From contig NZ_JAMXMY010000003.1 of assembly GCF_024055795.1 (NCBI RefSeq), forward strand, positions 248,001 through 312,000: a stretch of DNA of 64,000 nucleotides, in the 5' to 3' direction. The translations under genes were made by a program, and so were the position numbers. Source of the stretch: Actinoallomurus purpureus (GTDB lineage: Bacteria > Actinomycetota > Actinomycetes > Streptosporangiales > Streptosporangiaceae). Below are positions 9,882 to 18,755 of the stretch, one piece after another. Every line of letters starts with the position of its first letter. Position 1 is the first letter of the stretch. The notes under the pieces were generated by a model, which saw only the letters and a program-made list of their open reading frames with translations, was not told the origin of the DNA and made no database searches.

Positions 9882-10892
9882 ATGAGCGGCCGAGACGCGA
9901 ACGGAGTGACGATCTCCGATGTCGCCGCGGCCGCCGGGGTCTCCCGCCAGACCGTCTCGAACGTGCTGAACGCCCCGGCCCGCGTGGCGCCGCAGACCGC
10001 CGCGCGCGTACGCCGGGCCATCGAGGAGCTCGGCTACCGGCCGAACCGCGCCGCGCAGAACCTCCGGGAACGTGCCAGCCGGTGCATCGGCCTGAAGATC
10101 GCCGCGCCGATCGGCGTCAGCAACTTCCTCGACCGCTTCCTGTACTCGCTCACGGCGGCCGCCGGGGCGGCCGGCTACCACCTGCTGCTGTTCGCCCCCA
10201 CCGCCGTGGACGAAGAGCTCGCCGTGTACGAGGACCTGATCCGCACCGGCACGGTCGACGGTTTCGTGCTGGCCGACGTGTCGGCCAGGGACCGGCGGCT
10301 GCCGTGGTTCGCCGAGCGCGACATCCCCTTCGTCTGCTTCGGCCGCCCCTGGGGACAGGAGGACGGGCCGTACACCTGGGTGGACGTCGACGGGGCGTAC
10401 GGCATCGACCAGGCGGTCGAGCACCTGATCGCCCGTGGGCACCAGCGCGTCGCCTACCTCGGCTGGCCCGAGGGCACCGGGTTCGGCGACGAGCGGAGGA
10501 AGGGCTGGCTGCGGGCCATGGGCCGGCACGGCCTGGACACCGACGGCCTGATCGGTGTGTGCGCCGAGGGCGTCGCGGTCGCGGCCGAGGCGGCCGAGCG
10601 GATCCTGGCCCAGCCGGCACCGCCGACCGCGTTCGTGTGCGGCAGCGACACCCATGCCGTCGGAGCCAGGCTCGCGGGCGGGCTCGACGCGAACGGCCGC
10701 CCGCGGGTCGAGGTGGTGGGTTTCGACGACTCGCCCGCCGCGACCCTGATATCGCCCCGGATGTCGAGTATCCGGCAGCCGCTGGACGAGGTCGCGCGCC
10801 GCGTCGTCGGCCTGCTGACCACCCGCGTCCAGGGCAGTGATTCCCCGCCCGAGGGGGTGATGTTGCGTCCAGAACTCGTGGCACGGGAATGA
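9882..10892 (+). CDS. LacI-family transcriptional regulator of the alpha-glucoside locus
   Basis: 336-residue LacI/GalR repressor. The N-terminal helix-turn-helix and hinge (DVAAAAGVSRQTVSNVLN, then ARVAPQTAARVRRAIEELGY) precede a periplasmic-binding-protein-like sugar pocket (from about residue 60) with the usual DDSPAATLISPRMSSIRQP region near the C-terminus. It probably represses the importer and glycosidase genes directly downstream and is released by a maltooligosaccharide-type sugar; the effector is inferred from the neighbours. ATG 9882 follows GAGGGAGAGGC. A strong palindrome at 9813-9840 in its own promoter supports autoregulation. Confidence 0.92.
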   Translation: MSGRDANGVTISDVAAAAGVSRQTVSNVLNAPARVAPQTAARVRRAIEELGYRPNRAAQNLRERASRCIGLKIAAPIGVSNFLDRFLYSLTAAAGAAGYHLLLFAPTAVDEELAVYEDLIRTGTVDGFVLADVSARDRRLPWFAERDIPFVCFGRPWGQEDGPYTWVDVDGAYGIDQAVEHLIARGHQRVAYLGWPEGTGFGDERRKGWLRAMGRHGLDTDGLIGVCAEGVAVAAEAAERILAQPAPPTAFVCGSDTHAVGARLAGGLDANGRPRVEVVGFDDSPAATLISPRMSSIRQPLDEVARRVVGLLTTRVQGSDSPPEGVMLRPELVARE

Positions 10893-10944
10893 CGAGGGCC
10901 GGTATCCGGCCGCTATAGAGAAGAACCCCGAGGATGGAGTAAGA

Positions 10945-12231
10945 GTGGCATCCATATCGAGAATGACCCGCTGGACGGTCGTCGCGGCGAGCGTCGCTCT
11001 TGCTGCCGCCGCGTGCGGCAGCAGCAAGAGTGACGACAACGGCGGGTCCAAGACCGCCGGTGCGCTGAGCGGCCGTGGGCCGATCACGCTGGCGACCGGC
11101 AAGGACACGTCGGGCAACCTGCAGAACCTGGTCAACACCTGGAACCAGCAGCACCCGAAGGAGCAGGCTCGGATCGTCGAGCTGCCCGAGGACGCCGACG
11201 CGCAGCGCCAGCAGATGGTGCAGAACGCCCAGACCAAGTCCAACGCGTACAGCGTGCTGAACCTGGACGTCGTCTGGACGGCGGAGTTCGCGGCCAACAA
11301 GTGGATCACGCAGCTGCCGAAGGACCAGTTCGACCTGTCGAAGTTCCTCCCGTCGGCGACCAAGACGGGTGAGTACCGGGGCAACCTGTACGCCGCCCCC
11401 TGGAAGACCGACTCGGGCCTGCTGTACTACCGCAAGGACCTGCTGGACCAGGCCGGGATCAAGACGCCCCCGAAGACCTGGGCGGAGATGCAGCAGGACT
11501 GCGCCAAGGTCAAGGGCGTCAACTGCTACGCCGGCCAGTTCGAGAAGTACGAGGGCCTGACCGTCAACTTCTCCGAGGCCGTCAACAGCGCCGGCGGCGT
11601 GGTCGTCGGCGACGACGGCAAGCCGAACGTCAACACCCCGCAGGCCAAGCAGGGCCTGAACTTCCTCGTCCAGGGCTTCAAGAGCGGGATGATCCCCAAG
11701 GAGGCCATCAGCTACAAGGAGGAGGAGTCCCGCCGCGCGTTCGAGAAGGGCAACCTGCTCTTCTACCGCCAGTGGCCGTACGCGGAGTCCCTGTCGAACA
11801 AGAAGGGCGACTCCAAGGTCGCCGGCAAGTTCGACGTCGCCCCGCTGCCGGGTCTGAACGGCCCGGGCTCGCCGACCCTCGGTGGCCACAACCTGGCGAT
11901 CTCCGACTTCGCCCCGAACAAGGCCACCGCGCTGGACTTCATCAAGTACCTCACCAGCGAGCAGACCGAGCGCGCCAACCTCATCGCGTCATCTGAGGCC
12001 CCGACTCTCGCCTCGCTGTACGACGACCCGGAGCTGCAGAAGAAGTTCCCCTACCTGCCGACCCTCAAGGCGTCCCTCCAGAACGCCAAGCCCCGGCCGC
12101 AGGCCGTGCGCTACGGCGACGTGACCGCCGCCATCCAGGAGGCCGCCTACGCGGCCCTCACCGGCAAGTCGACCACCGACCAGGCGCTGGCCGACCTGCA
12201 GACCAAGCTCGGACAGCTCATCACGTCATAG
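10945..12231 (+). CDS. Extracellular sugar-binding lipoprotein of an ABC importer
   Basis: Solute-binding protein (428 aa) of the MalE-like class. The N-terminus is a lipoprotein signal: basic residues, a hydrophobic stretch, and the lipobox LAAAAC with Cys 24 as the probable lipidated residue; then a Ser/Lys/Asp-rich linker. The mature part has the family pattern, for example APWKTDSGLLYYRKDLLDQ and the substrate-contacting region FYRQWPYAESL. It should capture alpha-glucosides outside the cell for the two permeases downstream. Start is GTG 10945 behind GGAGTAAGA; ATG 10963 is a weaker alternative. A perfect hairpin follows its stop. Confidence 0.93.
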   Translation: MASISRMTRWTVVAASVALAAAACGSSKSDDNGGSKTAGALSGRGPITLATGKDTSGNLQNLVNTWNQQHPKEQARIVELPEDADAQRQQMVQNAQTKSNAYSVLNLDVVWTAEFAANKWITQLPKDQFDLSKFLPSATKTGEYRGNLYAAPWKTDSGLLYYRKDLLDQAGIKTPPKTWAEMQQDCAKVKGVNCYAGQFEKYEGLTVNFSEAVNSAGGVVVGDDGKPNVNTPQAKQGLNFLVQGFKSGMIPKEAISYKEEESRRAFEKGNLLFYRQWPYAESLSNKKGDSKVAGKFDVAPLPGLNGPGSPTLGGHNLAISDFAPNKATALDFIKYLTSEQTERANLIASSEAPTLASLYDDPELQKKFPYLPTLKASLQNAKPRPQAVRYGDVTAAIQEAAYAALTGKSTTDQALADLQTKLGQLITS

Positions 12232-12237
12232 CCGTGC

Positions 12238-12270
12238 CCCGTGGCGGGACGCCCGGCGTCCCGCCACGGG
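12238..12270 (+). promoter_or_regulatory. Perfect 14-bp stem-loop between binding-protein and permease genes
   Basis: Left arm 12238-12251 (CCCGTGGCGGGACG), loop CCCGG, right arm 12257-12270 perfectly complementary. There is no T-run, so it is more likely an mRNA-stabilising or attenuating element than a full terminator. In sugar ABC operons such hairpins let the binding protein be made in excess over the permeases (general knowledge); the function here is inferred from position. Confidence 0.7.
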
Positions 12271-12286
12271 CCCCGAGGAGGGCTCC

Positions 12287-13297
12287 ATGACCACTACGAC
12301 CGCCGAACCGGGAATCGCGGCCCCGGTAAAGCAAAAGAAGCGCGACGTCCAGGGCTCGGGTCGCCTGGCCGCCGTGCTGCTCTCGCCGACCTTCCTGGTG
12401 CTCGCACTGGTCGTCGGCTACCCCATCATCGAGGCGCTGCGCGAGTCGCTGTACCAGAGCAGCCAGGGCCTCGACGCCAACGGCTTCGTCGTCAAGGGCG
12501 ACAAGTTCGTCGGCCTCAAGAACTACACCGACATCTTCACCGGCGCGAAGTCCCACGCCTTCTGGAACGCCTTCTGGAACACCACGTTCTTCACCATCAC
12601 CGGCGTGATCATCGAGGTCGTGCTCGGCATCGCGATGGCGCTGATCATGCACCGGGCGTTCCGCGGCCGGGCCTTCGTCCGGGCGAGCATCCTCGTGCCC
12701 TGGGCGATCCCGACGGCGGTGTCCGGGCTGCTGTGGCGCTGGGTCTTCCAGGCCGACGGTGTGGCCAACGCGATGATCGGCCACCAGATCCTCTGGACCA
12801 CCGAGGGTTTCCACGCGAAGGTCGCCGTCATCATCGCCGACACGTGGAAGACCGCGCCGTTCGTCGGCCTGCTCGCCCTCGCCGGGCTCCAGCTGATCCC
12901 GGCCGAGGTCTACGAGGCCGCCAAGGTGGACGGCGCCACCGCGGGGCAGACGTTCGTCAAGATCACCCTGCCGCTGATCAAACCGGTGCTGCTCGTCGCC
13001 GTGCTGTTCCGGCTGCTCGACGTGCTGCGGATGTTCGACCTTCCGTTCGTGCTCATCGGCGCGCACAAGGACTCGGTGAACACCCTGTCCATGCTCGCCT
13101 TCGACGAGGCGAACAACCTGCGGTACGGTCCGGCGGCCGCCTTCGCCACGATCCTGTTCGTCTACGTCGCGGTCGTCGCGTACGCCTTCGTGAAGCTGCT
13201 CGGCGCCGACATCATGGGTGACGCGCGGGTGCGGAAGACAGCGGCCTCCAAGCGCGCGAAGAAGCGCGCGTCGGCCACCCAGGAGGTAACGGCATGA
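12287..13297 (+). CDS. Sugar ABC transporter permease, MalF-like
   Basis: Inner-membrane permease (336 aa) with six predicted membrane segments after a hydrophilic N-terminus. The cytoplasmic EAA loop that docks the ATPase is clear: YEAAKVDGATAGQTFVKI followed by LPLIKP. The C-terminus is a basic tail (KTAASKRAKKRAS). It pairs with the next gene, which starts inside its end (4-base ATGA overlap), so the two subunits are co-translated. ATG 12287 follows GAGGAGGG. Substrate, likely maltooligosaccharides, is inferred from the LacI/GH13 neighbours. Confidence 0.93.
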   Translation: MTTTTAEPGIAAPVKQKKRDVQGSGRLAAVLLSPTFLVLALVVGYPIIEALRESLYQSSQGLDANGFVVKGDKFVGLKNYTDIFTGAKSHAFWNAFWNTTFFTITGVIIEVVLGIAMALIMHRAFRGRAFVRASILVPWAIPTAVSGLLWRWVFQADGVANAMIGHQILWTTEGFHAKVAVIIADTWKTAPFVGLLALAGLQLIPAEVYEAAKVDGATAGQTFVKITLPLIKPVLLVAVLFRLLDVLRMFDLPFVLIGAHKDSVNTLSMLAFDEANNLRYGPAAAFATILFVYVAVVAYAFVKLLGADIMGDARVRKTAASKRAKKRASATQEVTA

Positions 13298-14163
13298 CTG
13301 CCATTTCCACCGCCAAGCCGGGTTCCGCGGGGGGCCGGAGCTTCAACCTGCGCAAGGTGCTCTCGTACCTCGGCATGGCCGTCGTGGCGATCTACTGTCT
13401 GGCGCCGTTCTACTGGATGGTCGTGTCGGCGTTCCGGCGGCCTCAGGACCAGTTCGACAACTCGCCGATCCCCGCGCCGTTCTCGATCAAGAACTTCACG
13501 GCGGTGTTCGGGCATGACGTGGGGTTCCAGCGGGCGCTGCTGAACAGCGTCATCGTGGCGGGCACGACGACGTTGCTCACGCTCGTCGTCGGCACCTTCA
13601 CCGCGTACGCGCTGGCCCGGCTGGACTTCCGGTTCAAGAACATCGTGCTCGGCATCATCATCGCGACGTCGATGTTCCCGCCGATCTCCCTGATCGTCCC
13701 GCTGCTGCACCTGTTCACGAACATCCAGTGGATCAACACCTACCAGTCGATGATCCTGCCGAGCCTGTCGTTCGCGCTGCCGCTGGCGGTCTGGAACCTC
13801 ACCGCGTTCTTCCGGCAGATGCCGTTCGAGCTGGAGTACGCGGCGATGGTCGACGGGTGCACCCGCGGCCAGGCGTTCCGGAAGATCATCGTTCCGCTCG
13901 CGGCGCCGGGCGTCTTCACCACCGCGATCATCGCGTTCATCGCCGCGTGGAACGAGTTCATGATCGCGCTGAGCATGGTGAACAAGAAGGAGATGCAGAC
14001 GGCCACCGTGTCGATCTCCAAGTTCACCGGAGCGTACGGGTTCGATCAGCCGTTCGGCACGCAGATGGCGGCCGGTGTGCTCGTCACCGTGCCGCTGGTC
14101 ATCGTCGTGCTGATCCTCCAGCGCCGTATCATCGCCGGTCTGACCGCCGGCGGCGTGAAGTAG
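13294..14163 (+). CDS. Sugar ABC transporter permease, MalG-like
   Basis: Second permease subunit (289 aa) with six membrane segments and the EAA loop EYAAMVDGCTRGQAFRKI followed by VPLAAPG. Typical N-terminal segment YCLAPFYWMVVSAFRRP and C-terminal QRRIIAGLTAGGVK, which ends like MalG-type subunits. It overlaps the previous gene by four bases. No ATPase gene follows: as in streptomycetes, the importer probably borrows a shared MsiK-type ATPase encoded elsewhere (inference from family knowledge). Confidence 0.93.
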   Translation: MTAISTAKPGSAGGRSFNLRKVLSYLGMAVVAIYCLAPFYWMVVSAFRRPQDQFDNSPIPAPFSIKNFTAVFGHDVGFQRALLNSVIVAGTTTLLTLVVGTFTAYALARLDFRFKNIVLGIIIATSMFPPISLIVPLLHLFTNIQWINTYQSMILPSLSFALPLAVWNLTAFFRQMPFELEYAAMVDGCTRGQAFRKIIVPLAAPGVFTTAIIAFIAAWNEFMIALSMVNKKEMQTATVSISKFTGAYGFDQPFGTQMAAGVLVTVPLVIVVLILQRRIIAGLTAGGVK

Positions 14164-14196
14164 CGCGACGCCGTCCCCACCCCCCGAAGGGAAACC

Positions 14197-15831
14197 GTGC
14201 ACGTCAACGCCCCCTGGTGGCGCAGCGCCGTCATCTACCAGATCTACATTCGCAGCTTCGCCGACGCGAACGGCGACGGGATCGGTGACATCACCGGCAT
14301 CCGGTCCCGGCTTCCGTACCTGCGCGACCTCGGCGTCGACGCCGTCTGGATCACGCCGTGGTACCCGTCGCCGATGGCGGACGGGGGCTACGACGTGGCG
14401 GACTACACCGATATCGACCCGATGTTCGGCGACCTCGCCGACGCGGACGCCCTGATCCGTGACGCACACGATCACGGTCTCAAGGTGATCATCGATATCG
14501 TTCCCAACCACACCTCCGACCGGCACAAGTGGTTCCAGGCCGCGCTCGCGGCCGGCCCGGGAAGCCCCGAACGCGACCGGTACGTCTTCCGTGCCGGTCG
14601 CGGCGCCGACGGCGAACTGCCCCCGAACGACTGGCGGAGCACGTTCGGCGGCAGCGCCTGGACCCGGCTGCCGGACGGAGAGTGGTACCTCCACCTGTTC
14701 GCCCCCGAACAACCGGACCTGAACTGGGAGAACCCCGAGGTCCGCGCGGAGTTCGAACAGGTGCTGGCGTTCTGGTTCGACCGCGGCGTCGACGGGTTCC
14801 GCATCGACGTCGCGCACGGCATGATCAAGCAGGACGGGCTGCCGGACATCGGCGGTGAGGGCGAGGACGTCCTCGAGCCGAGCATGCGGCTCGACCACCC
14901 GCACTGGGACCGCGACGGGGTCCACGAGATCTACCGCGGCTGGCGGCGGGTGGCCGGCCGCTACGACGGCGACCGCACGTTCGTGGCGGAGGCATGGGTG
15001 GCCACCCCGGAGCGGCTGGCGCGGTACCTCCGCCCCGACGAGCTGCACACCGCCTTCAACTTCGACTACCTGCGCGCCCCCTGGGACGCCGTGAGCCTGC
15101 GGGCCGTCATCGACGAGAGCCTGGGCGCCTTCGCCCTGGAGAACGCGCCCGCCACCTGGGTCCTGTCCAACCACGACGTGGTCCGCCACGTCACGCGGTA
15201 CGGCCGGACCCACACCGGCGGCCGCGGCCCGCAGAACGACGTCGAGGAACCCGTCGACATCGAGCTCGGCACCCGCCGGGCCCGCGCCGCCGCGCTGCTC
15301 ATGCTGGCCCTGCCCGGCGGGGCGTACGTCTACCAGGGCGAGGAACTCGGCCTCCCGGAGGTCGAGGACCTTCCCGAGTCCGCCTTGCAGGACCCGGTTT
15401 GGGAACGTTCCGGCCACACGTCTCGTGGCCGGGACGGCTGCCGGGTGCCGATTCCGTGGTCCGGTGACACCGAACCGTACGGATTCGGCCCGGACGGGAG
15501 CACGCCCTGGCTGCCGCAGCCGGACTCCTGGAAGGGCTGCACGGTCGAGGCGGAGGCCGGCGACCCGGCGTCCATGCTGGAGCTCTACCGCGCCGCGCTG
15601 CGGATCCGGCATGAGCACGCCGCCCTGGGTGACGGCGGGCTGACCTGGGACGACGACGCACGCGAGGGCGTGCTGCGGTTCACCCGCACGCCCGGCTTCG
15701 CCTGCGTCGTCAACCTGTCCGGCACGCCGCACGAACTGCCCGCCGACGCCGAGGTGCTGCTGGCCAGCGGCCGTCTCGACGGCGGGCTGCTGCCCACGGA
15801 CACGGCCGTCTGGCTGGCCGTGTCGGACTGA
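14197..15831 (+). CDS. GH13 alpha-glucosidase / oligo-1,6-glucosidase family enzyme
   Basis: Cytoplasmic alpha-glucosidase (544 aa) of glycoside hydrolase family 13; it should release glucose from imported maltooligosaccharides. Conserved regions are intact: IIDIVPNHTSD (region I), GFRIDVAHG with nucleophile Asp 204, FVAEAW with acid/base Glu 265, and LSNHDVVRH with Asp 327. The N-terminus WWRSAVIYQIYIRSFADANG is characteristic of oligo-1,6-glucosidase/trehalulose-hydrolase-like members, and the DGIGD loop lies nearby. No signal peptide. GTG 14197 follows GAAGGGAAA. Exact linkage preference (alpha-1,4 versus 1,6) cannot be read safely. Confidence 0.92.
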   Translation: MHVNAPWWRSAVIYQIYIRSFADANGDGIGDITGIRSRLPYLRDLGVDAVWITPWYPSPMADGGYDVADYTDIDPMFGDLADADALIRDAHDHGLKVIIDIVPNHTSDRHKWFQAALAAGPGSPERDRYVFRAGRGADGELPPNDWRSTFGGSAWTRLPDGEWYLHLFAPEQPDLNWENPEVRAEFEQVLAFWFDRGVDGFRIDVAHGMIKQDGLPDIGGEGEDVLEPSMRLDHPHWDRDGVHEIYRGWRRVAGRYDGDRTFVAEAWVATPERLARYLRPDELHTAFNFDYLRAPWDAVSLRAVIDESLGAFALENAPATWVLSNHDVVRHVTRYGRTHTGGRGPQNDVEEPVDIELGTRRARAAALLMLALPGGAYVYQGEELGLPEVEDLPESALQDPVWERSGHTSRGRDGCRVPIPWSGDTEPYGFGPDGSTPWLPQPDSWKGCTVEAEAGDPASMLELYRAALRIRHEHAALGDGGLTWDDDAREGVLRFTRTPGFACVVNLSGTPHELPADAEVLLASGRLDGGLLPTDTAVWLAVSD

Positions 15832-16070
15832 CCGGTGCCGCCGGCCGGCGCCCACGGTCAGGGTCGCCGGCAGGCGGTGTCCGACTGAGCGGCGCCACCC
15901 GCCGGCGGCCCTTCGCCGGCGAACGCGCCTGACCGAGTGACGCGGCCCGCCGACACCGGGATGTCGCCGACCGGCGCCTCGGGCCGACGGGCCTCCGCCC
16001 GCGGAGACGGCCGCCTGGCCGGCCGTCTCCACCGACACGCTCCATCCGTCTCGGGGGTCATCTACGAGAG
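15832..16070. other. Intergenic gap with GC-rich hairpins
   Basis: No gene. It holds GCCGGCG, a six-base loop and CGCCGGC (15901-15920), a 7-bp hairpin with no T-run, and neighbouring GCCGGC-rich sequence. This may be a weak intra-operon terminator before the secreted glycosidase-like gene. Confidence 0.4.
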
Positions 16071-16075
16071 GTGAT
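16066..16075 (+). promoter_or_regulatory. Near-perfect Shine-Dalgarno that decides a start
   Basis: GAGAGGTGAT matches the anti-SD complement (AGGAGGTGAT) at all but one or two positions. It covers the GTG at 16071 and most of the ATG at 16074, so those are unlikely starts. The TTG at 16080 sits at ideal spacing downstream. Confidence 0.5.
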
Positions 16076-16079
16076 GTTC

Positions 16080-18695
16080 TTGCGAGGACATGTCATCAGG
16101 CCCGTCTCCGCTGCCGCCGTCGCGCTGGTCCTGATCGCCGGGACCATGGCCGCGCGGACCGCCCCGGTCCGCGCGGCGACCGCCCCCGCCACGGCGGCCG
16201 TCCCGGCCGAGCTGTCGGAGACCACCCGGCTCCCGGACCGGCGGTCGGTCGTCAACGGGGACCGCTTCTACTCGGTCTCGACCGAGGACGGGCTCTACCC
16301 GGCCGCGGGCTGGCACACGAACGGGGAGATGGGCGGGCTCTGGACACCGCCGCTGAAGCTCCTCGACGGCGTCTGGTTCGGCCTGAACGGTGCCTGGCTC
16401 GGCAAGCAGGCCGCCGCCGAACGGTTCACGGCCGGGCACGGCTACACCCGGATCGCGTACGGCGCGGCGGACGGTGTGCGCGCCGAGCGCACGGACGTCG
16501 CGCCTGACGGCGTACGCGCCGGGCTCATCGGCATCACCCTCAGCTCCGCGTCCCGCCGGACCGTACGCCTCGACGTGGACGCGCACTCGGAGCTGATGAC
16601 CGCCTACCCGTGGGGTTGGACGACGCCCGACCAGCAGGCGATGAACCTGCCGGACACCGGCGCGTACGAAAACGGGGGACTGGTCTTCCGTGAGCAGGGA
16701 ACCCCGAAGGTGCCGAACGCCGCGCCGCACGACTACGCCGCCCTCGTGGCCGCCGACCGCGCGCCGGTCGGGCACGGGCTCGGTGCGGGCCACCGGGGGC
16801 CGCAGGAGCCGGCCGTCGTCTGCCCCGCGACCGGCGAGCAGCCGAAGCGCTGCGACGACTCGGCGTTCGGCAAGGGGACCGGCGGGCGCCTCTCCTACGA
16901 CGTGACGGTCCCGGCGGGTGGCAGGGCCACCGTGTGGATCGCGGTCGCCGGCTCCGACCACGGCGTCTCCGAGGCTCGCGGTGCGCTGCGCACCGCGCTG
17001 CGCGACCCGGCCGCACTGCTCGCCCGCAAGATCGCCGCCCGCCGCGCCGTCGCCGCGAACACCGTCGTCGACCTGCCCGGTGACCGGCTGCTGCAGCAGA
17101 GCGTCGAGTGGAGCAAGCAGAACCTCGCCGACTCGGTGCAGGAGGCCCGCGATCTGACGATGCGGGTCACCCACGAGGGCAAGGAGTACCCCGCGCCCAA
17201 GGGCACCGTCGCCAGGGCGCGCTGGCTCGGCGCGGGCTGGCCGGACTACCCGTGGCTGTTCGGCACCGACGGCGAGTACACCGCCTTCGCGACCGTGGCG
17301 GCCGGGCAGTTCGACCCGATCGAGGACCACCTGCGGGCGATCCGCGACACCAGCGACCTCGTCAACGACCGCAGCGGCAAGGTGATCCACGAGGTCGTCT
17401 CCGACGGCTCCGTGTACTTCGGCGCCAACGGCGAGGCGGGCAACACCGACGAGACCGCCAAGTTCCCCAGCGCCGTCGCGCTCGTCTGGCGCTGGACCGG
17501 CGACCCGGCCTTCCTGCGCGAGATGTACGACTTCACCAGGCGCAACATGCGCTACGTCGTCGACAAGCTGGACGCCGACGGCGACGGCTGGCCCGAGGGC
17601 CTGGGCAACGTCGAGCGCACCGGCATGGGCGCCGAGAAGCTCGACAACACGGTCTACACGATCCGCGGCCTGCGCGACCTGGCCGACCTGGCGACCGCCC
17701 GGGGCGACACGGCCACGGCCCGCTGGGCCGGCGAGCGCGCCGCGAACCTGGAGCGCCGCTTCGAGACGGCCTGGTGGTACGGCGGTGACACCGACCAGTA
17801 CGCCGACTCCGTCGACGACCCGGCGAACCCCGCCAACGACAACACCAAGATCTTCCAGCGCCACTGGACCGGCGTGACCCCCATGGACGCCGAGCTGGTC
17901 CGCCCCGGCCAGGTCACCCGCCCGCTCGCGAGCGACGAGCACGCGCAGGCCGCCCTGTCCCGCCGCGAGCAGCCCTGCTACACGGGCGTGAACGGCCTCT
18001 ACCACAGCGGCACCGGCCCGACCTCCGCCGAGGGCGGCAACAAGGGATCGTCCTGTGACACCGCGACATCGGCGGTGCAGAGCGAGCGTGCCACCTACTC
18101 CCTCGGCAACGGCATCATGGCCGTCGCCGAGGGCAACTACGGCCGCCTCGCCCAGCAGCGGACGTACACCACCGACAACGCCCGCATCCAGCTCGACCCG
18201 TCCCTGTGGGAGATGCCGGGCGCCATGCCGGAGATCGCGCCGAGCCCCGACTTCGACCCGCCGAACATCGACCGCCGGTTCACCGAGCGCTCGATGGTCC
18301 TGCAGGCGTGGGGCGCGTACGGCAACCTGTGGCCGGTCGTCCACCAGCAGCTCGGCGTCTCCCCGGACATGGGCCGGGGACGGCTGGAGGTCGTGCCGCA
18401 GGTGCCGCCGGGGCAGTCCCGCGTCGCCGGGCGTAAGATCCGGGTCGGCGGCGGCGCGGTCGACGTGACCGCCGAGGCGGCCGGGAAGTCCCTGCGCACG
18501 ACGGTGACCGGCCGATCCGCCGAGGCCGCGCTGCTGATCGGCCAGGTCCTGCCGGCCGGCGCGACGGTCGCGTCGGCGACCCTCGACGGGCACCCGGTCG
18601 CGTACAAGCTCCGGCGCACCGCGCGCGGCACCGAGGTCGTCGCCGACGCCGGATCCCTCCGCGGCACCTCGGTCCTCGCCGTCGCCCTCCGCTGA
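16080..18695 (+). CDS. Secreted six-hairpin glycosidase-like protein
   Basis: 871 residues from the TTG at 16080, which I prefer because a near-perfect ribosome site ends just before it; GTG 16071 and ATG 16074 are in frame. An N-terminal signal peptide (hydrophobic SAAAVALVLIAGTMA followed by APVRAATA) predicts export. The N-terminal half is beta-rich; from about residue 340 it resembles (alpha/alpha)6-barrel enzymes such as glucoamylase, GH63 or debranching proteins: YPWLFGTDGEYTAFATVAAG, ETAKFPSAVALVWRWTG, DGDGWPEGLGNVERTG, and GNGIMAVAEGNYGRLAQQ. It probably acts outside the cell on a glucan or glycoconjugate to feed the importer. Exact family and catalytic acids are not certain. Confidence 0.75.
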   Translation: MRGHVIRPVSAAAVALVLIAGTMAARTAPVRAATAPATAAVPAELSETTRLPDRRSVVNGDRFYSVSTEDGLYPAAGWHTNGEMGGLWTPPLKLLDGVWFGLNGAWLGKQAAAERFTAGHGYTRIAYGAADGVRAERTDVAPDGVRAGLIGITLSSASRRTVRLDVDAHSELMTAYPWGWTTPDQQAMNLPDTGAYENGGLVFREQGTPKVPNAAPHDYAALVAADRAPVGHGLGAGHRGPQEPAVVCPATGEQPKRCDDSAFGKGTGGRLSYDVTVPAGGRATVWIAVAGSDHGVSEARGALRTALRDPAALLARKIAARRAVAANTVVDLPGDRLLQQSVEWSKQNLADSVQEARDLTMRVTHEGKEYPAPKGTVARARWLGAGWPDYPWLFGTDGEYTAFATVAAGQFDPIEDHLRAIRDTSDLVNDRSGKVIHEVVSDGSVYFGANGEAGNTDETAKFPSAVALVWRWTGDPAFLREMYDFTRRNMRYVVDKLDADGDGWPEGLGNVERTGMGAEKLDNTVYTIRGLRDLADLATARGDTATARWAGERAANLERRFETAWWYGGDTDQYADSVDDPANPANDNTKIFQRHWTGVTPMDAELVRPGQVTRPLASDEHAQAALSRREQPCYTGVNGLYHSGTGPTSAEGGNKGSSCDTATSAVQSERATYSLGNGIMAVAEGNYGRLAQQRTYTTDNARIQLDPSLWEMPGAMPEIAPSPDFDPPNIDRRFTERSMVLQAWGAYGNLWPVVHQQLGVSPDMGRGRLEVVPQVPPGQSRVAGRKIRVGGGAVDVTAEAAGKSLRTTVTGRSAEAALLIGQVLPAGATVASATLDGHPVAYKLRRTARGTEVVADAGSLRGTSVLAVALR

Positions 18696-18704
18696 ATCAC
18701 CCCT

Positions 18705-18736
18705 GGGGCGCCCCGTCACGACCGGCGGGGCGCCCC
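18705..18736 (+). promoter_or_regulatory. Perfect 11-bp stem-loop between two glycosidase genes
   Basis: GGGGCGCCCCG (18705-18715), a ten-base loop, then CGGGGCGCCCC (18726-18736). It starts ten bases after the preceding stop and has no T-run. Likely an mRNA processing or attenuation hairpin within the operon. Confidence 0.6.
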
Positions 18737-18755
18737 CGACCTCCCTGGAGTCGTC

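Noticed and set aside
13162-16038. Long minus-strand open frame opposite permease and GH13 genes
   Set aside because: Antisense shadow; composition is low-complexity Arg/Asp/His and the plus-strand genes are certain.
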